Assembly (NCBI GenBank): GCA_041736625.1
Contig: JBGSTG010000142.1
Coordinates: 33,996 to 97,995, forward strand
Reading direction: 5' to 3'
DNA from: M3007 sp041736625
Lineage (GTDB): Bacteria > Bacteroidota > Bacteroidia > Chitinophagales > Saprospiraceae
Length of the DNA: 64,000 bases
Position numbers and translations under genes: made by a program. The notes beneath the pieces were generated by a model. The model was not told where the DNA came from. It searched no databases and saw only the letters and a program-made list of their open reading frames with translations. This document shows, piece after piece, positions 45,719 through 53,273 of the stretch. Numbering within the stretch: the first letter of the stretch is position 1; the number at the start of each line of letters is the position of its first letter.

Positions 45719-46255
45719 TCAGGGTTTGGCTTTTTTACGCTGGTAGGTTGTTTTGGGTTCTGCTACCGTAGTAGCACCGGTTTGCTTGATACTTGACGAG
45801 AACAATGCCTGCGATGGATTAATTACGGGCAAGATAAAATCCGCAAATGGTGTCCCTTTTGTTCTTTCCAGGACGATGCCCCTGCTGGTAGAAAAGCTGA
45901 TACCCAGTAAGGTAGCGCCGAGGATACCATGAATCTGCGTTTCTTCTTTTTGCTGGATTAAAAAATCCGTCAGGTTTTCAATGACAAAAAAATAGTCAAT
46001 TAAGAACTCGGCGTCCAGTCCGAGCGCTGTACCAGACACATTCTGTCCTTCAAGGGTGATGTGTAACCGGAATCGGCATTTACGGTTGTCCAAGTCAAAC
46101 GCCGATGATGTGCCAAGGCTCATAACGATTTTTTCTGGCGGGAGCGGTCGTTCCAGGTATTGGTTTGTACTGTCGACCGCGCATTTTAGCATGACGATGT
46201 TTGTCAAGGTTATTTTATCAATAAGAATCGCGGGCGCTACTAGTTCCTTTTTCAT
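45719..46255 (-). CDS. SecB-like protein, probable chaperone of a toxin-antitoxin-chaperone unit
   Basis: A 178-residue protein whose beta-strand pattern and C-terminal half resemble SecB: ALGLDAEFLIDYFFVI, then an alpha-helix GISFSTSRGIVLERTKG, then ILPVINPSQAL, matching the SecB 'YAREx(I)xxxVxRGGFPxLxLxPxNFxAL' layout. It starts within the last codon of the HTH gene (4-nt overlap) and precedes mod by 5 nt. In toxin-antitoxin-chaperone (TAC) systems a SecB-like protein stabilises the antitoxin through a C-terminal tail. The gene order here is the same. Homology to SecB is inferred from the pattern, not from a search. Confidence 0.6.
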   Translation of the reverse strand: MKKELVAPAILIDKITLTNIVMLKCAVDSTNQYLERPLPPEKIVMSLGTSSAFDLDNRKCRFRLHITLEGQNVSGTALGLDAEFLIDYFFVIENLTDFLIQQKEETQIHGILGATLLGISFSTSRGIVLERTKGTPFADFILPVINPSQALFSSSIKQTGATTVAEPKTTYQRKKAKP

Positions 46256-46662
46256 GCTGCCAATGGTTCTGAATAGAGAGGAGAAGGAGCAAACTCAGTG
46301 CTGATTTCGTTTTCCGGTTTTTCCTGTTGCCGCTTTTCAAAGGGTTTTTCTACCACAAATGTGGTGTACTGTATGGCTGAAGTGTGCTTTATTGCACTAT
46401 CTGGCACCTCCAAGAGAATTGTATCCAGCACCACTTCCAGTTTGATAATGCTTTTCAGGGTCAGGTTATGCAATCCGCTCAGCCATTTGCTTACTTCGGA
46501 TTCTGTTTTGCCCATTTTTTTTGCCAATTCCTTTTGTGTCCAGCCTTTTTCTTTCACCACCCGGCTGACTTCAGCCACGATGGCCAGGTTTTTTTGTACA
46601 TATTGACGGGTTTCCGGCTTGGTTCGATTGCGGATACGGTCGTACACGGATTGTTCTTTCAT
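46252..46662 (-). CDS. XRE-family HTH antitoxin (HigA-like) with long C-terminal tail
   Basis: A 136-residue protein. Residues 26-85 form an XRE helix-turn-helix with the recognition helix TESEVSKWLSGLHNLTL. Residues about 88-136 form an unusually long, low-complexity polar tail, unlike a plain HigA. In TAC systems such a tail is the chaperone-addiction segment read by the SecB-like partner. The gene overlaps the upstream toxin-like gene and the downstream SecB-like gene by 4 nt each (ATGA junctions). It probably represses its own operon; a 10-bp palindrome lies at the toxin start. Confidence 0.75.
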   Translation of the reverse strand: MKEQSVYDRIRNRTKPETRQYVQKNLAIVAEVSRVVKEKGWTQKELAKKMGKTESEVSKWLSGLHNLTLKSIIKLEVVLDTILLEVPDSAIKHTSAIQYTTFVVEKPFEKRQQEKPENEISTEFAPSPLYSEPLAA

Positions 46663-47195
46663 GAGATGTGGAATTCAAAGTCAGGTGAAAAATCGAGGTT
46701 GGTTTGGGTTTTATTGTATTGTATGTCACCGTTTTGAAGTGCTTCGTCTATGGCCTCAGCGATTTTTTGCGCTTCTTTAAAGTATTTGCGAACGTTAGGG
46801 CATTTTTCCGGGTCGCGGTTGGTTTTTTCGCCGCCATTCAGGAGTATCACTATGTTTTCGTTCAGTCGAATGAGGTACAAGCGCAAGCGATTTACTTCCT
46901 GATATTGAATGGAGAATCGTTTCCTGTGTATTGTTCGGATACGATTATCAGGAGGAAGCGCGGCTGCTTTGCGCTCGTGGCGGAATAATTCGGCTAACGC
47001 ACCGGTTAAATGGGCTATTCCATCCAGCCAAGCCAAAATTTCATCCAACGCTTCTTCTAAATGCGCCTCTTGTTCATGACGCAACAGGAAGTCTTCTATT
47101 TCATCTGTCACTTTTCCTTCAAAGTGGACGCTGTAATAACGCACTCTGTCGCCGCTAAGTTGCGGAATCGGGCAAAGTTTGGCATAAATATTCAC
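46659..47195 (-). CDS. HigB/RelE-like protein, probable toxin of the TAC unit
   Basis: A 178-residue protein starting with GTG at 47195. The C-terminal part carries a RelE/HigB-like core: RLYLIRLNENIVILLNGG (105-122), then E-K-T-N and a helix KYFKEAQKIAEAIDEAL, as in Gp49-like HigB proteins (strand-strand-loop with basic residues, then a helix). The first ~100 residues are an extra helical domain. It would cleave mRNA at the ribosome if active. The role is inferred from this pattern and from the toxin-antitoxin-chaperone gene order. Confidence 0.5.
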   Translation of the reverse strand: MNIYAKLCPIPQLSGDRVRYYSVHFEGKVTDEIEDFLLRHEQEAHLEEALDEILAWLDGIAHLTGALAELFRHERKAAALPPDNRIRTIHRKRFSIQYQEVNRLRLYLIRLNENIVILLNGGEKTNRDPEKCPNVRKYFKEAQKIAEAIDEALQNGDIQYNKTQTNLDFSPDFEFHIS

Positions 47196-47203
47196 TTATA
47201 AGT
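47194..47203. promoter_or_regulatory. Palindrome ACTTATAAGT at the TAC toxin start
   Basis: A perfect 10-bp palindrome covering the start codon and the bases just before it, inside the 49-nt gap after the SNF2 gene. A candidate operator for the HTH antitoxin, which could give the TAC genes their own control within the operon. No exact TAnnTTTG element is seen beside it. Confidence 0.3.
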
Positions 47204-47244
47204 TTATTTTTTGCAATTTTTTGAAAATTTCATCATTGTAGCCG

Positions 47245-50175
47245 CTAAAAAATCTTCCATTTTACAATAAACAGCGTTTTCTGAGCCGGTTTCACCTCCA
47301 ACTTCTTCTCCACCTCATCCAAAAACCGGTTCTTATCGGCTTCGATGGCGTCCTCGGCCGCATGGAGTTGAAAGCGCAAGTCAGCCAATTTCTTCTCCAG
47401 GTCGGTGATGCGGCGTTGTTCTTTTACGCGGTCAGCCAAGGTACTGATTTGGCGCAAGGTATTCCGGCTGAGGCGTATTTCCTGTTCTAAGGCGCGCAAT
47501 TCGGCGTGGAGTGCCATGCGGCGGTCGCCGGCCCATTGGTCGAGTTTGTCCATTTCGCGGTTGAACAGGTGGACGTCCTGTTGGTTGCGTTGCACTTCGA
47601 GTGCGCGGCGTTGGCGCGCGATTTCGGCTTCCAAGGCGTGTTTTATATCCGGTTCCGGGGCGGGCAGTTGCGCCTGCACGAGCTGTCCGGGCAACGAAAA
47701 CATCCGTCGGCATAGTTCAGGCTCCAGCAGCATGCCTTCGTCGTCCATGCCGGCAAACAGCAAAAAGTCCTCACTTTCCAGCGATTCGAGGGTAAGCGTT
47801 TCCAATTGCATCCAGCCGGCGGCGCCGATCAGGTGTTCCGGGATGGTGACTTTGCGGGTGGCGCCGGCAGTATCGAAGACCACTTCGGCGCAAGGCAGGG
47901 TTGCGTGTTCAAATTGCCGCAAAAAATGCTTGGCCAACGGATGTCCGATTCGGTACACCTGCGCGTCCTTCGGCAAACGGTCGTGCGGAAGCCGGTGCGA
48001 GAGGAAGCGAAAATTACCCGTTGGAATTGTTTCAATGGGCGATTGGAGCAGGCGGAACGAATGGTTTTCGTCGTCGAATTGGTCGGCAAAAGGCGCCAGG
48101 GCAAAGCGGCTGAACGCCCAAAATTTGTTTTCAAAAGCGTCGAGGCGCTGTTCACTTTCCACCTTTATTTTTTCCAGCACTTCCTCGTCGAAGTTTTCGA
48201 GCAGTTGCTGGTGGGTTTGGTCGAGGCGTTGATTGATGCTTTCTTCCAGGTCGTGGCGCAAGGCATCGAAGGCGGTCTGGATTTCCTGTTCCGTCCGGCA
48301 ACTTTGATAAATCTGGACAATGCGTTTTTCAAAATCTACCCCGCTTTCAATGGTACCCAGCACCTCGTCGCTGGAGCCGAACACGCCATTGAACAGGTTG
48401 AATTTTTCATTCAATAATTCGTACACCCGCACGTCTGCGGCGTTGCGTTCATTGAGGAAGTTGATGACCACTACATTGAAACGTTGTCCGTAGCGGTGGC
48501 ATCTGCCGATGCGCTGCTCGATGCGCTGCGGGTTCCAGGGCATGTCGTAGTTAACAACTAAGGAGCAGAATTGAAGGTTGATGCCTTCGGCGGCGGCTTC
48601 GGTGGCGATCAGGATTTGCGCCTCGTCGCGAAAACATTCCGTGAGCGCGGCGCGGATATCGGCGGCGCGGCTGCCCGAGATGCGGTCGCTGCCTTTGTTT
48701 TTCGCGATCCATTCCTGGTAAATGCGGGTGGATTCGGCGTCGTTGTTGGAGCCGTTGAACAGGACAATTTTGCCGCCGTATCCGCTTCTTTCCAGGATGT
48801 CGCGGATGTATTGTTGGGTTCGAACGCTTTCGGTGAATATGACGGCTTTTTCGGCGGCCCCGAGTGCGCGCATTTTTTCAAAACCTTTGTGGAGTGCGAT
48901 GACGAGATTGTCGCCTTTGGAGTTTTGCTGGATGCTTTTGGCCAACTGGTAAAAGCCGCGCACATCTTCCAGTTCCTGGCGAATTTCATCCAATTCCGCC
49001 GTGGTGTAATAACGGGTTGTCCGTTCTTCCACGGCATCAAAATCGGGGTCGTCGTTCCATTCCTCCTGCATTTCGGCGGCGGTTTCAAAGTCTTGTGTCC
49101 AGGTCTCCTCCTCGTTTTCATCGGATGCGGCTTCGTGCCGCGCCAGAATAGTCTCTAATTTTTGCTCCAAACCTTTCAGGGTGTCTGCAATGGCAAAGGT
49201 GGAAGAGGCCAGCAGTTTGCGAAGGATCAGCGTCATCAAGGCGCGTTGGCTGGCCGGGAGTGCGTAGAGTTTTTCCTTGCGCAGGTATTCCGACACCTGT
49301 GTGTAGAGTGCATGTTCATCGTCGGCAGAGGTAAAACCATGCGTGATGCACAGCCGCTCTGTGTAGCGCACGTACTCCCGCACCTGTGCCCGCAGGGTGC
49401 GCTTGCACACGGGCGCGATGCGTTGTTTGAGTTCAGCAAACTGGGTTTCAGTAGTGATGCGGGCGTATTGTTGGCGGAAACTGCGGAGGTCGCCAAAAAT
49501 GTAGTCGTCCACGAGGCTGACGAGGCCGTATAATTCCAGCAGGGTATTTTGGAGCGGCGTAGCGGTGAGCAGGATTTTGGGTTTTCCGGCAAGGGCATCT
49601 TTCAGCGCATTGGCGATCTTGTTGTCTTTGCGGTACACGTTGCGCAGTCGGTGGGCTTCGTCAATGACCACCAAATCCCAATTCGTTCGGCTGACCGCGC
49701 CTTCTTTGGCCCGGGCAAATTGAAAAGAGCAGATTACGATTTGGCCTTCCTGAACAAACGGATTGTCTTGCTTCCTGTACGCTTCATCGAAGGACTTTTT
49801 TTCCAAAATCAAGCTCGACAGGAAGAATTTATCGGTCAATTCCTGGCTCCATTGTTTGCGCAGGTTGGCCGGGCAGATGATGAGGATGCGTCTTCTGCGT
49901 TCGGCCCAGCGTTGCGCAATGACAATACCTGCTTCGATGGTTTTCCCTAAGCCCACTTCATCGGCCAATATCACCCCTTGCGAAAGTGGGGAGCGCAGGG
50001 CGAACAGGGCGGCGTCCACCTGGTGCGGGTTCAAATCGACTTGTGCATCGGAGAGGGATGCGGTGAGTTTGTCGAGGTTATCTGCGTCGTCGAAGCCTTC
50101 GGAAGTGACTTTGGAAGCGAAACGTTGCGTGAGTTCGTGGGCGAAGTATTTGGCGTGGTAAATGGTATAACCCAT
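47245..50175 (-). CDS. SNF2/RapA-type helicase
   Basis: A 976-residue superfamily 2 ATPase. Motifs: Walker A DEVGLGKTIEAG (72-83), DEAH VVIDEAHRLRN (about 172-182), TATPLQN, and motif VI QRIGRCHRYGQ (about 570-580), which resembles RapA and DISARM/DrmD-type SNF2 helicases. The last ~110 residues are a Lys/Glu/Arg-rich coiled coil. It is the first gene of the seven-gene island and is followed after 49 nt by the toxin-like gene. Co-occurrence with Mod, Res and RhuM supports a defence role. Confidence 0.9.
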   Translation of the reverse strand: MGYTIYHAKYFAHELTQRFASKVTSEGFDDADNLDKLTASLSDAQVDLNPHQVDAALFALRSPLSQGVILADEVGLGKTIEAGIVIAQRWAERRRRILIICPANLRKQWSQELTDKFFLSSLILEKKSFDEAYRKQDNPFVQEGQIVICSFQFARAKEGAVSRTNWDLVVIDEAHRLRNVYRKDNKIANALKDALAGKPKILLTATPLQNTLLELYGLVSLVDDYIFGDLRSFRQQYARITTETQFAELKQRIAPVCKRTLRAQVREYVRYTERLCITHGFTSADDEHALYTQVSEYLRKEKLYALPASQRALMTLILRKLLASSTFAIADTLKGLEQKLETILARHEAASDENEEETWTQDFETAAEMQEEWNDDPDFDAVEERTTRYYTTAELDEIRQELEDVRGFYQLAKSIQQNSKGDNLVIALHKGFEKMRALGAAEKAVIFTESVRTQQYIRDILERSGYGGKIVLFNGSNNDAESTRIYQEWIAKNKGSDRISGSRAADIRAALTECFRDEAQILIATEAAAEGINLQFCSLVVNYDMPWNPQRIEQRIGRCHRYGQRFNVVVINFLNERNAADVRVYELLNEKFNLFNGVFGSSDEVLGTIESGVDFEKRIVQIYQSCRTEQEIQTAFDALRHDLEESINQRLDQTHQQLLENFDEEVLEKIKVESEQRLDAFENKFWAFSRFALAPFADQFDDENHSFRLLQSPIETIPTGNFRFLSHRLPHDRLPKDAQVYRIGHPLAKHFLRQFEHATLPCAEVVFDTAGATRKVTIPEHLIGAAGWMQLETLTLESLESEDFLLFAGMDDEGMLLEPELCRRMFSLPGQLVQAQLPAPEPDIKHALEAEIARQRRALEVQRNQQDVHLFNREMDKLDQWAGDRRMALHAELRALEQEIRLSRNTLRQISTLADRVKEQRRITDLEKKLADLRFQLHAAEDAIEADKNRFLDEVEKKLEVKPAQKTLFIVKWKIF

Positions 50176-50203
50176 AGCATATCCAATATTGAGCGGTTTG
50201 AAA

Positions 50204-50285
50204 AAAGTTGGGCTTTATGGCAGGGAATCTGTCTTTTCTGATGATGATCTTGATGGACTTCGAAAGTTCCCCCAAGCCCAACTTT
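50204..50285 (-). terminator. Long hairpin with U-run after folA, leading into the island
   Basis: Read leftward, AAAGTTGGGCTT at the folA stop (50285-50274) pairs with AAGCCCAACTTT at 50215-50204, which is followed by further Ts. The 12-bp stem encloses 58 nt with some extra pairing (GGGAA/TTCCC). It would end the punA-folA transcript before the SNF2 gene. Confidence 0.45.
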
Positions 50286-50799
50286 ACAACAACTCCGCAC
50301 CCCTCCCGCTCACCCGCTCCAGAATCCGAAACACAAAACCGTACTGGTTCTTGTCATCGGCGTCGTGGGCTTCGCGCCACACCTCGCGCCAGTCGTCGGG
50401 GCGGATGGGCGGGAAAAACACGTCGCCGTCGGGCCGGATGTGTACCTCGGTGAGGTAGAGTTTATCCCACAGGGGCATGGTTTGTCGATACAGGTCGCCG
50501 CCGCCGATGATGAACGCCTCGGTGTCGCCGGTGGCTTCGGCCAATTGGAAGGCCTCTTCGATGCTGTGGGCGGTGAGCACGCCGTCGGCGGCAAAGAACG
50601 GGTCGCGGGTGAGCACGATGTTGGTGCGTTTGGGCAGGGGGCGTCCGATGCTGCGGAACGAGTTGCGCCCCATGATCACGCAGTGGCCCAGGGTGGTGCG
50701 TTTGAAGTAGGCCAGGTCGGCCGGCAGGTACCAGGGCAGCTGGTTGTCGTGGCCGATCACGCCGTTTTCGGCGACGGCTACTATGGCGCTGATGAGCAT
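50284..50799 (-). CDS. folA: Dihydrofolate reductase
   Basis: A 171-residue reductase. Recognisable segments: AVAENGVIGHDNQLPWYLPADLAYF (Met20 loop and the acidic catalytic residue), VIMGRNSFRSIGRPLP and FIIGGGDLYRQTMP (NADPH-binding GG). It makes tetrahydrofolate for thymidylate and purine synthesis in the cytoplasm. It lies 3 nt after punA, so the two share a transcript. Confidence 0.96.
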   Translation of the reverse strand: MLISAIVAVAENGVIGHDNQLPWYLPADLAYFKRTTLGHCVIMGRNSFRSIGRPLPKRTNIVLTRDPFFAADGVLTAHSIEEAFQLAEATGDTEAFIIGGGDLYRQTMPLWDKLYLTEVHIRPDGDVFFPPIRPDDWREVWREAHDADDKNQYGFVFRILERVSGRGAELL

Positions 50800-50802
50800 G
50801 GG

Positions 50803-51624
50803 CTAAAGTGCTTGCAGGAGTTCGCGGATGATCAGGCTGAGTCGCGGCTCGGCTTCGTTGGCCAGCGCGATCACCTCCTCGACGGTGGTGTGGCGGATGA
50901 CGGCGGGCGGGAACGACACATTGGCGACCAGCGACAGCAGCAGCACGGGCAGGTCCATGTGCCGGGCAACCAGCACTTCGGGCAGCGACGACATGCCGGT
51001 GCAGTCGCTGCCCAGCGCGCGCAGCATGGCGTATTCGGCCGGCGTTTCCAGGTTGGGGCCGGGCAGGGCGGAGTACACGCCCTCGAAGGCGCGGATGCCG
51101 TGGCGTTGGGCGATGGCCAGGGCTTTTTGGCGCAGCGCCTCGTCGTAGGGTTTCGACATGTCGGGGAAGCGCGGCCCGAGCCGGTCGTCGTTTTCACCGC
51201 GCAGGGGGTTGTCGGGCATCAGATAGAGGTGGTCGCGCACCACGCAGATGTCGCCGCCGCGGTAGTGGGGGTTGATGCCGCCGGAGGCGTTGGTAATGAT
51301 GAGACGCTCGGCGCCCAGCCACTTCAGCAGCCGGATGGGGAAGGTGACCTGCTGCATGCTCCAGCCTTCGTAGTAGTGAAAGCGGCCGGACATGACGGCC
51401 ACAGGGTGTCCTTCCAGCCAGCCCAGCACCAGCTTGCCGGCGTGGCTCTGCACGGTGCTTTTGGCGAAATGCGGGATGCCGGCGTACGGCACCTCCACGT
51501 CGACCGCCACCGCCTCGGCGAGTTTGCCCAGTCCGGTACCCAGCACGATGGCGGTGCGCGGGACGAAGTCGGTGTGCCGGCGTACGGTGTCGACGGCCTC
51601 GATGAGTTGGTCGTAGAGTGTCAT
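50803..51624 (-). CDS. punA: Purine-nucleoside phosphorylase
   Basis: A 273-residue trimeric-type phosphorylase. It has the phosphate-binding GTGLGKLAEAV motif near residue 26, HSGx-type GRFHYYEGW, TNASGGINPHYRGGDI and GVYSALPGPNLETPAEY. It splits inosine or guanosine to base plus ribose-1-phosphate. The frame extends to 51729, but ATG 51624 starts the family's usual N-terminus MTLYDQLIEAV. Confidence 0.93.
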   Translation of the reverse strand: MTLYDQLIEAVDTVRRHTDFVPRTAIVLGTGLGKLAEAVAVDVEVPYAGIPHFAKSTVQSHAGKLVLGWLEGHPVAVMSGRFHYYEGWSMQQVTFPIRLLKWLGAERLIITNASGGINPHYRGGDICVVRDHLYLMPDNPLRGENDDRLGPRFPDMSKPYDEALRQKALAIAQRHGIRAFEGVYSALPGPNLETPAEYAMLRALGSDCTGMSSLPEVLVARHMDLPVLLLSLVANVSFPPAVIRHTTVEEVIALANEAEPRLSLIIRELLQAL

Positions 51625-51670
51625 GTGTGTCGCGGTGGGTATGCGGAGGCGATGCCCCCGGATGTGGGCC

Positions 51671-51678
51671 GAAAGGTA
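51671..51678 (-). promoter_or_regulatory. -7-like element TACCTTTC before punA (leftward)
   Basis: One base off TAnnTTTG, 46 nt before ATG 51624. The rest of the spacer to 51818 is gene-free. Confidence 0.3.
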
Positions 51679-51818
51679 CGGCTTATCGGCAGTACAAGAT
51701 TCATTCGAACAGCCCCTGCCTGTTGTCAAAATTATTCTTTGGAAAACGAGCCTTTCCTGTGGTTGATGATTTTAAAAAAAAACGCTGATGGAGGAAAACC
51801 CTTTCTTGGGGTACCCTC

Positions 51819-53270
51819 TCACCCCATCCCCTCCAGCCAGGCCCGCACCCGCACCAACCCTAAAGCAAATGCCGCCACCGCCGAAACCGCCAGCAGCAGG
51901 CCTGCCTGTGCGTACCAGGGCCAGGGCACATATCCAAACACCAGCACTGCGCTCGCCACCACCACCAGCCCATACCCCAGCAGCGGCGCCCAATGCTGCC
52001 AGTGAACGGAGAACCCGAACGCCCGAACGCACAGGCCGACCATGGCCGTCGCCACGAACCCCTGGGTGACGAGCGCGGAAACGGCGGCCCCCTGCGCCTT
52101 CCAGGTGGGTGTCAGGATCAGGTTGAGCAGCACATCCATACCCACGGCCACCACAAAAAAGCGGTTCATCTGCATGAGCCGCCCGTCGGCAGTGAGCAAG
52201 GTGCTGAACACATAGGTGACGCTCACCGGCACGAACACCCAAATGAGGATGCCCAGGGTGTCGGCCCGGTAGGCCGTCGCTTTTTCCGGGAACATCAACG
52301 CCACCAGTTCGTACCGGGCAAAAAACACGGTCGCCGCCAGGGCCACGCTGCCAGCCCAGATAAGCGACAGGCTCATTTTGACCAAGGGCGCTACCGGTTC
52401 TCCTTTGCCCCGCAGCCGCGCGAACATGGGCAGGAGCAGGGTGGCAAACAGGTAACCGAACATGTTGGCGGCGTCGAGCAGCCGGAAGGCGCCGGCAAAC
52501 ACGTCGGCCTGCACGCGCCCGTCGGGCAACAAGCGCTCCAACAACACCACATCGAGCCGCGAATACGTGTACATGAGAAAGACCACCAGCGCGTAAGGCG
52601 CACTCTGGCGAAACAGGGCCACCAGGAAGGCGCGTCCGGCTTTCCAGTTTTTGGCCCAGCCGGGCCGCACCGGAAAGCGCGCCCTGCGGCGCAGGGCGAT
52701 GAACACCCAGAGGGCTGTGAGCGCCAGCGCCAACGTCTGCGCCAGCGCAAAATGCATAATGGTGACCGGAAAGGGCAAAAAAAACAAGGCGCCGCAGGTG
52801 ACCAGCATCAGGAGCTTGTCGAGCGCCGAAAAAAAACTGTCCACTCGAAAATGACCCAACCCCGACAGGTTGGAGCGCAGGAAAAAGGTGAGGTGAATCA
52901 GCACCTGGTTGACCAGCAGCACAAGCAGCAGGGGCATCACCGCCCACTCGTATCCCGACAGCAGGGCAGCGGGCACCACGATGAGCACAAAAGCCGTGCT
53001 TAGGATGATTTTCAGCGCCAGCAGGTTGGGGAAATACTTGGGCAGCAGGTGCGGATGCCGGCTGATGTGGCGGTTGTTGAAGTTCTGTATCCCAAAATCG
53101 TTGATGATCTGGAAGAGCAGGATAAAACTGGTGAGCGTGAAATACAAACCGTATTCCCCGTCGCCCACCCGGTTTTGCACCCCCAAATCCACACCGAAAA
53201 TGAACAGCGGCTTGATCAGCAAATTGATCAGCACGAGAAACAGGATGTTGAACAGGAATTCGCGGTTCAC
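51819..53270 (-). CDS. Polysaccharide flippase (MOP/Wzx-like)
   Basis: A 483-residue polytopic protein with about 12-14 helices spread over its whole length, starting MNREFLFNILFLVLINLLIKPLFIFGVD. The pattern fits the MOP superfamily (polysaccharide biosynthesis protein C / Wzx), which flips lipid-linked sugars across the inner membrane. No glycosyltransferase cluster adjoins it. It starts 3 nt after the stop of the HEAT-cyclophilin gene. Confidence 0.83.
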   Translation of the reverse strand: MNREFLFNILFLVLINLLIKPLFIFGVDLGVQNRVGDGEYGLYFTLTSFILLFQIINDFGIQNFNNRHISRHPHLLPKYFPNLLALKIILSTAFVLIVVPAALLSGYEWAVMPLLLVLLVNQVLIHLTFFLRSNLSGLGHFRVDSFFSALDKLLMLVTCGALFFLPFPVTIMHFALAQTLALALTALWVFIALRRRARFPVRPGWAKNWKAGRAFLVALFRQSAPYALVVFLMYTYSRLDVVLLERLLPDGRVQADVFAGAFRLLDAANMFGYLFATLLLPMFARLRGKGEPVAPLVKMSLSLIWAGSVALAATVFFARYELVALMFPEKATAYRADTLGILIWVFVPVSVTYVFSTLLTADGRLMQMNRFFVVAVGMDVLLNLILTPTWKAQGAAVSALVTQGFVATAMVGLCVRAFGFSVHWQHWAPLLGYGLVVVASAVLVFGYVPWPWYAQAGLLLAVSAVAAFALGLVRVRAWLEGMG

Positions 53271-53273
53271 CGG

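Noticed and set aside
45719..46255. House-keeping SecB
   Set aside because: Location in a TA-like trio with 4-nt overlaps and divergent sequence point to a dedicated chaperone instead of the general export chaperone.
40067..50203. Integrative element carrying the defence island
   Set aside because: No integrase, transposase, tRNA target or flanking direct repeats were found at either edge; only the lower GC supports transfer.
51772..52947. 391-codon Gly/Ala-rich frame overlapping the flippase in another frame of the same strand
   Set aside because: Low-complexity shadow; the flippase frame encodes regular membrane helices.
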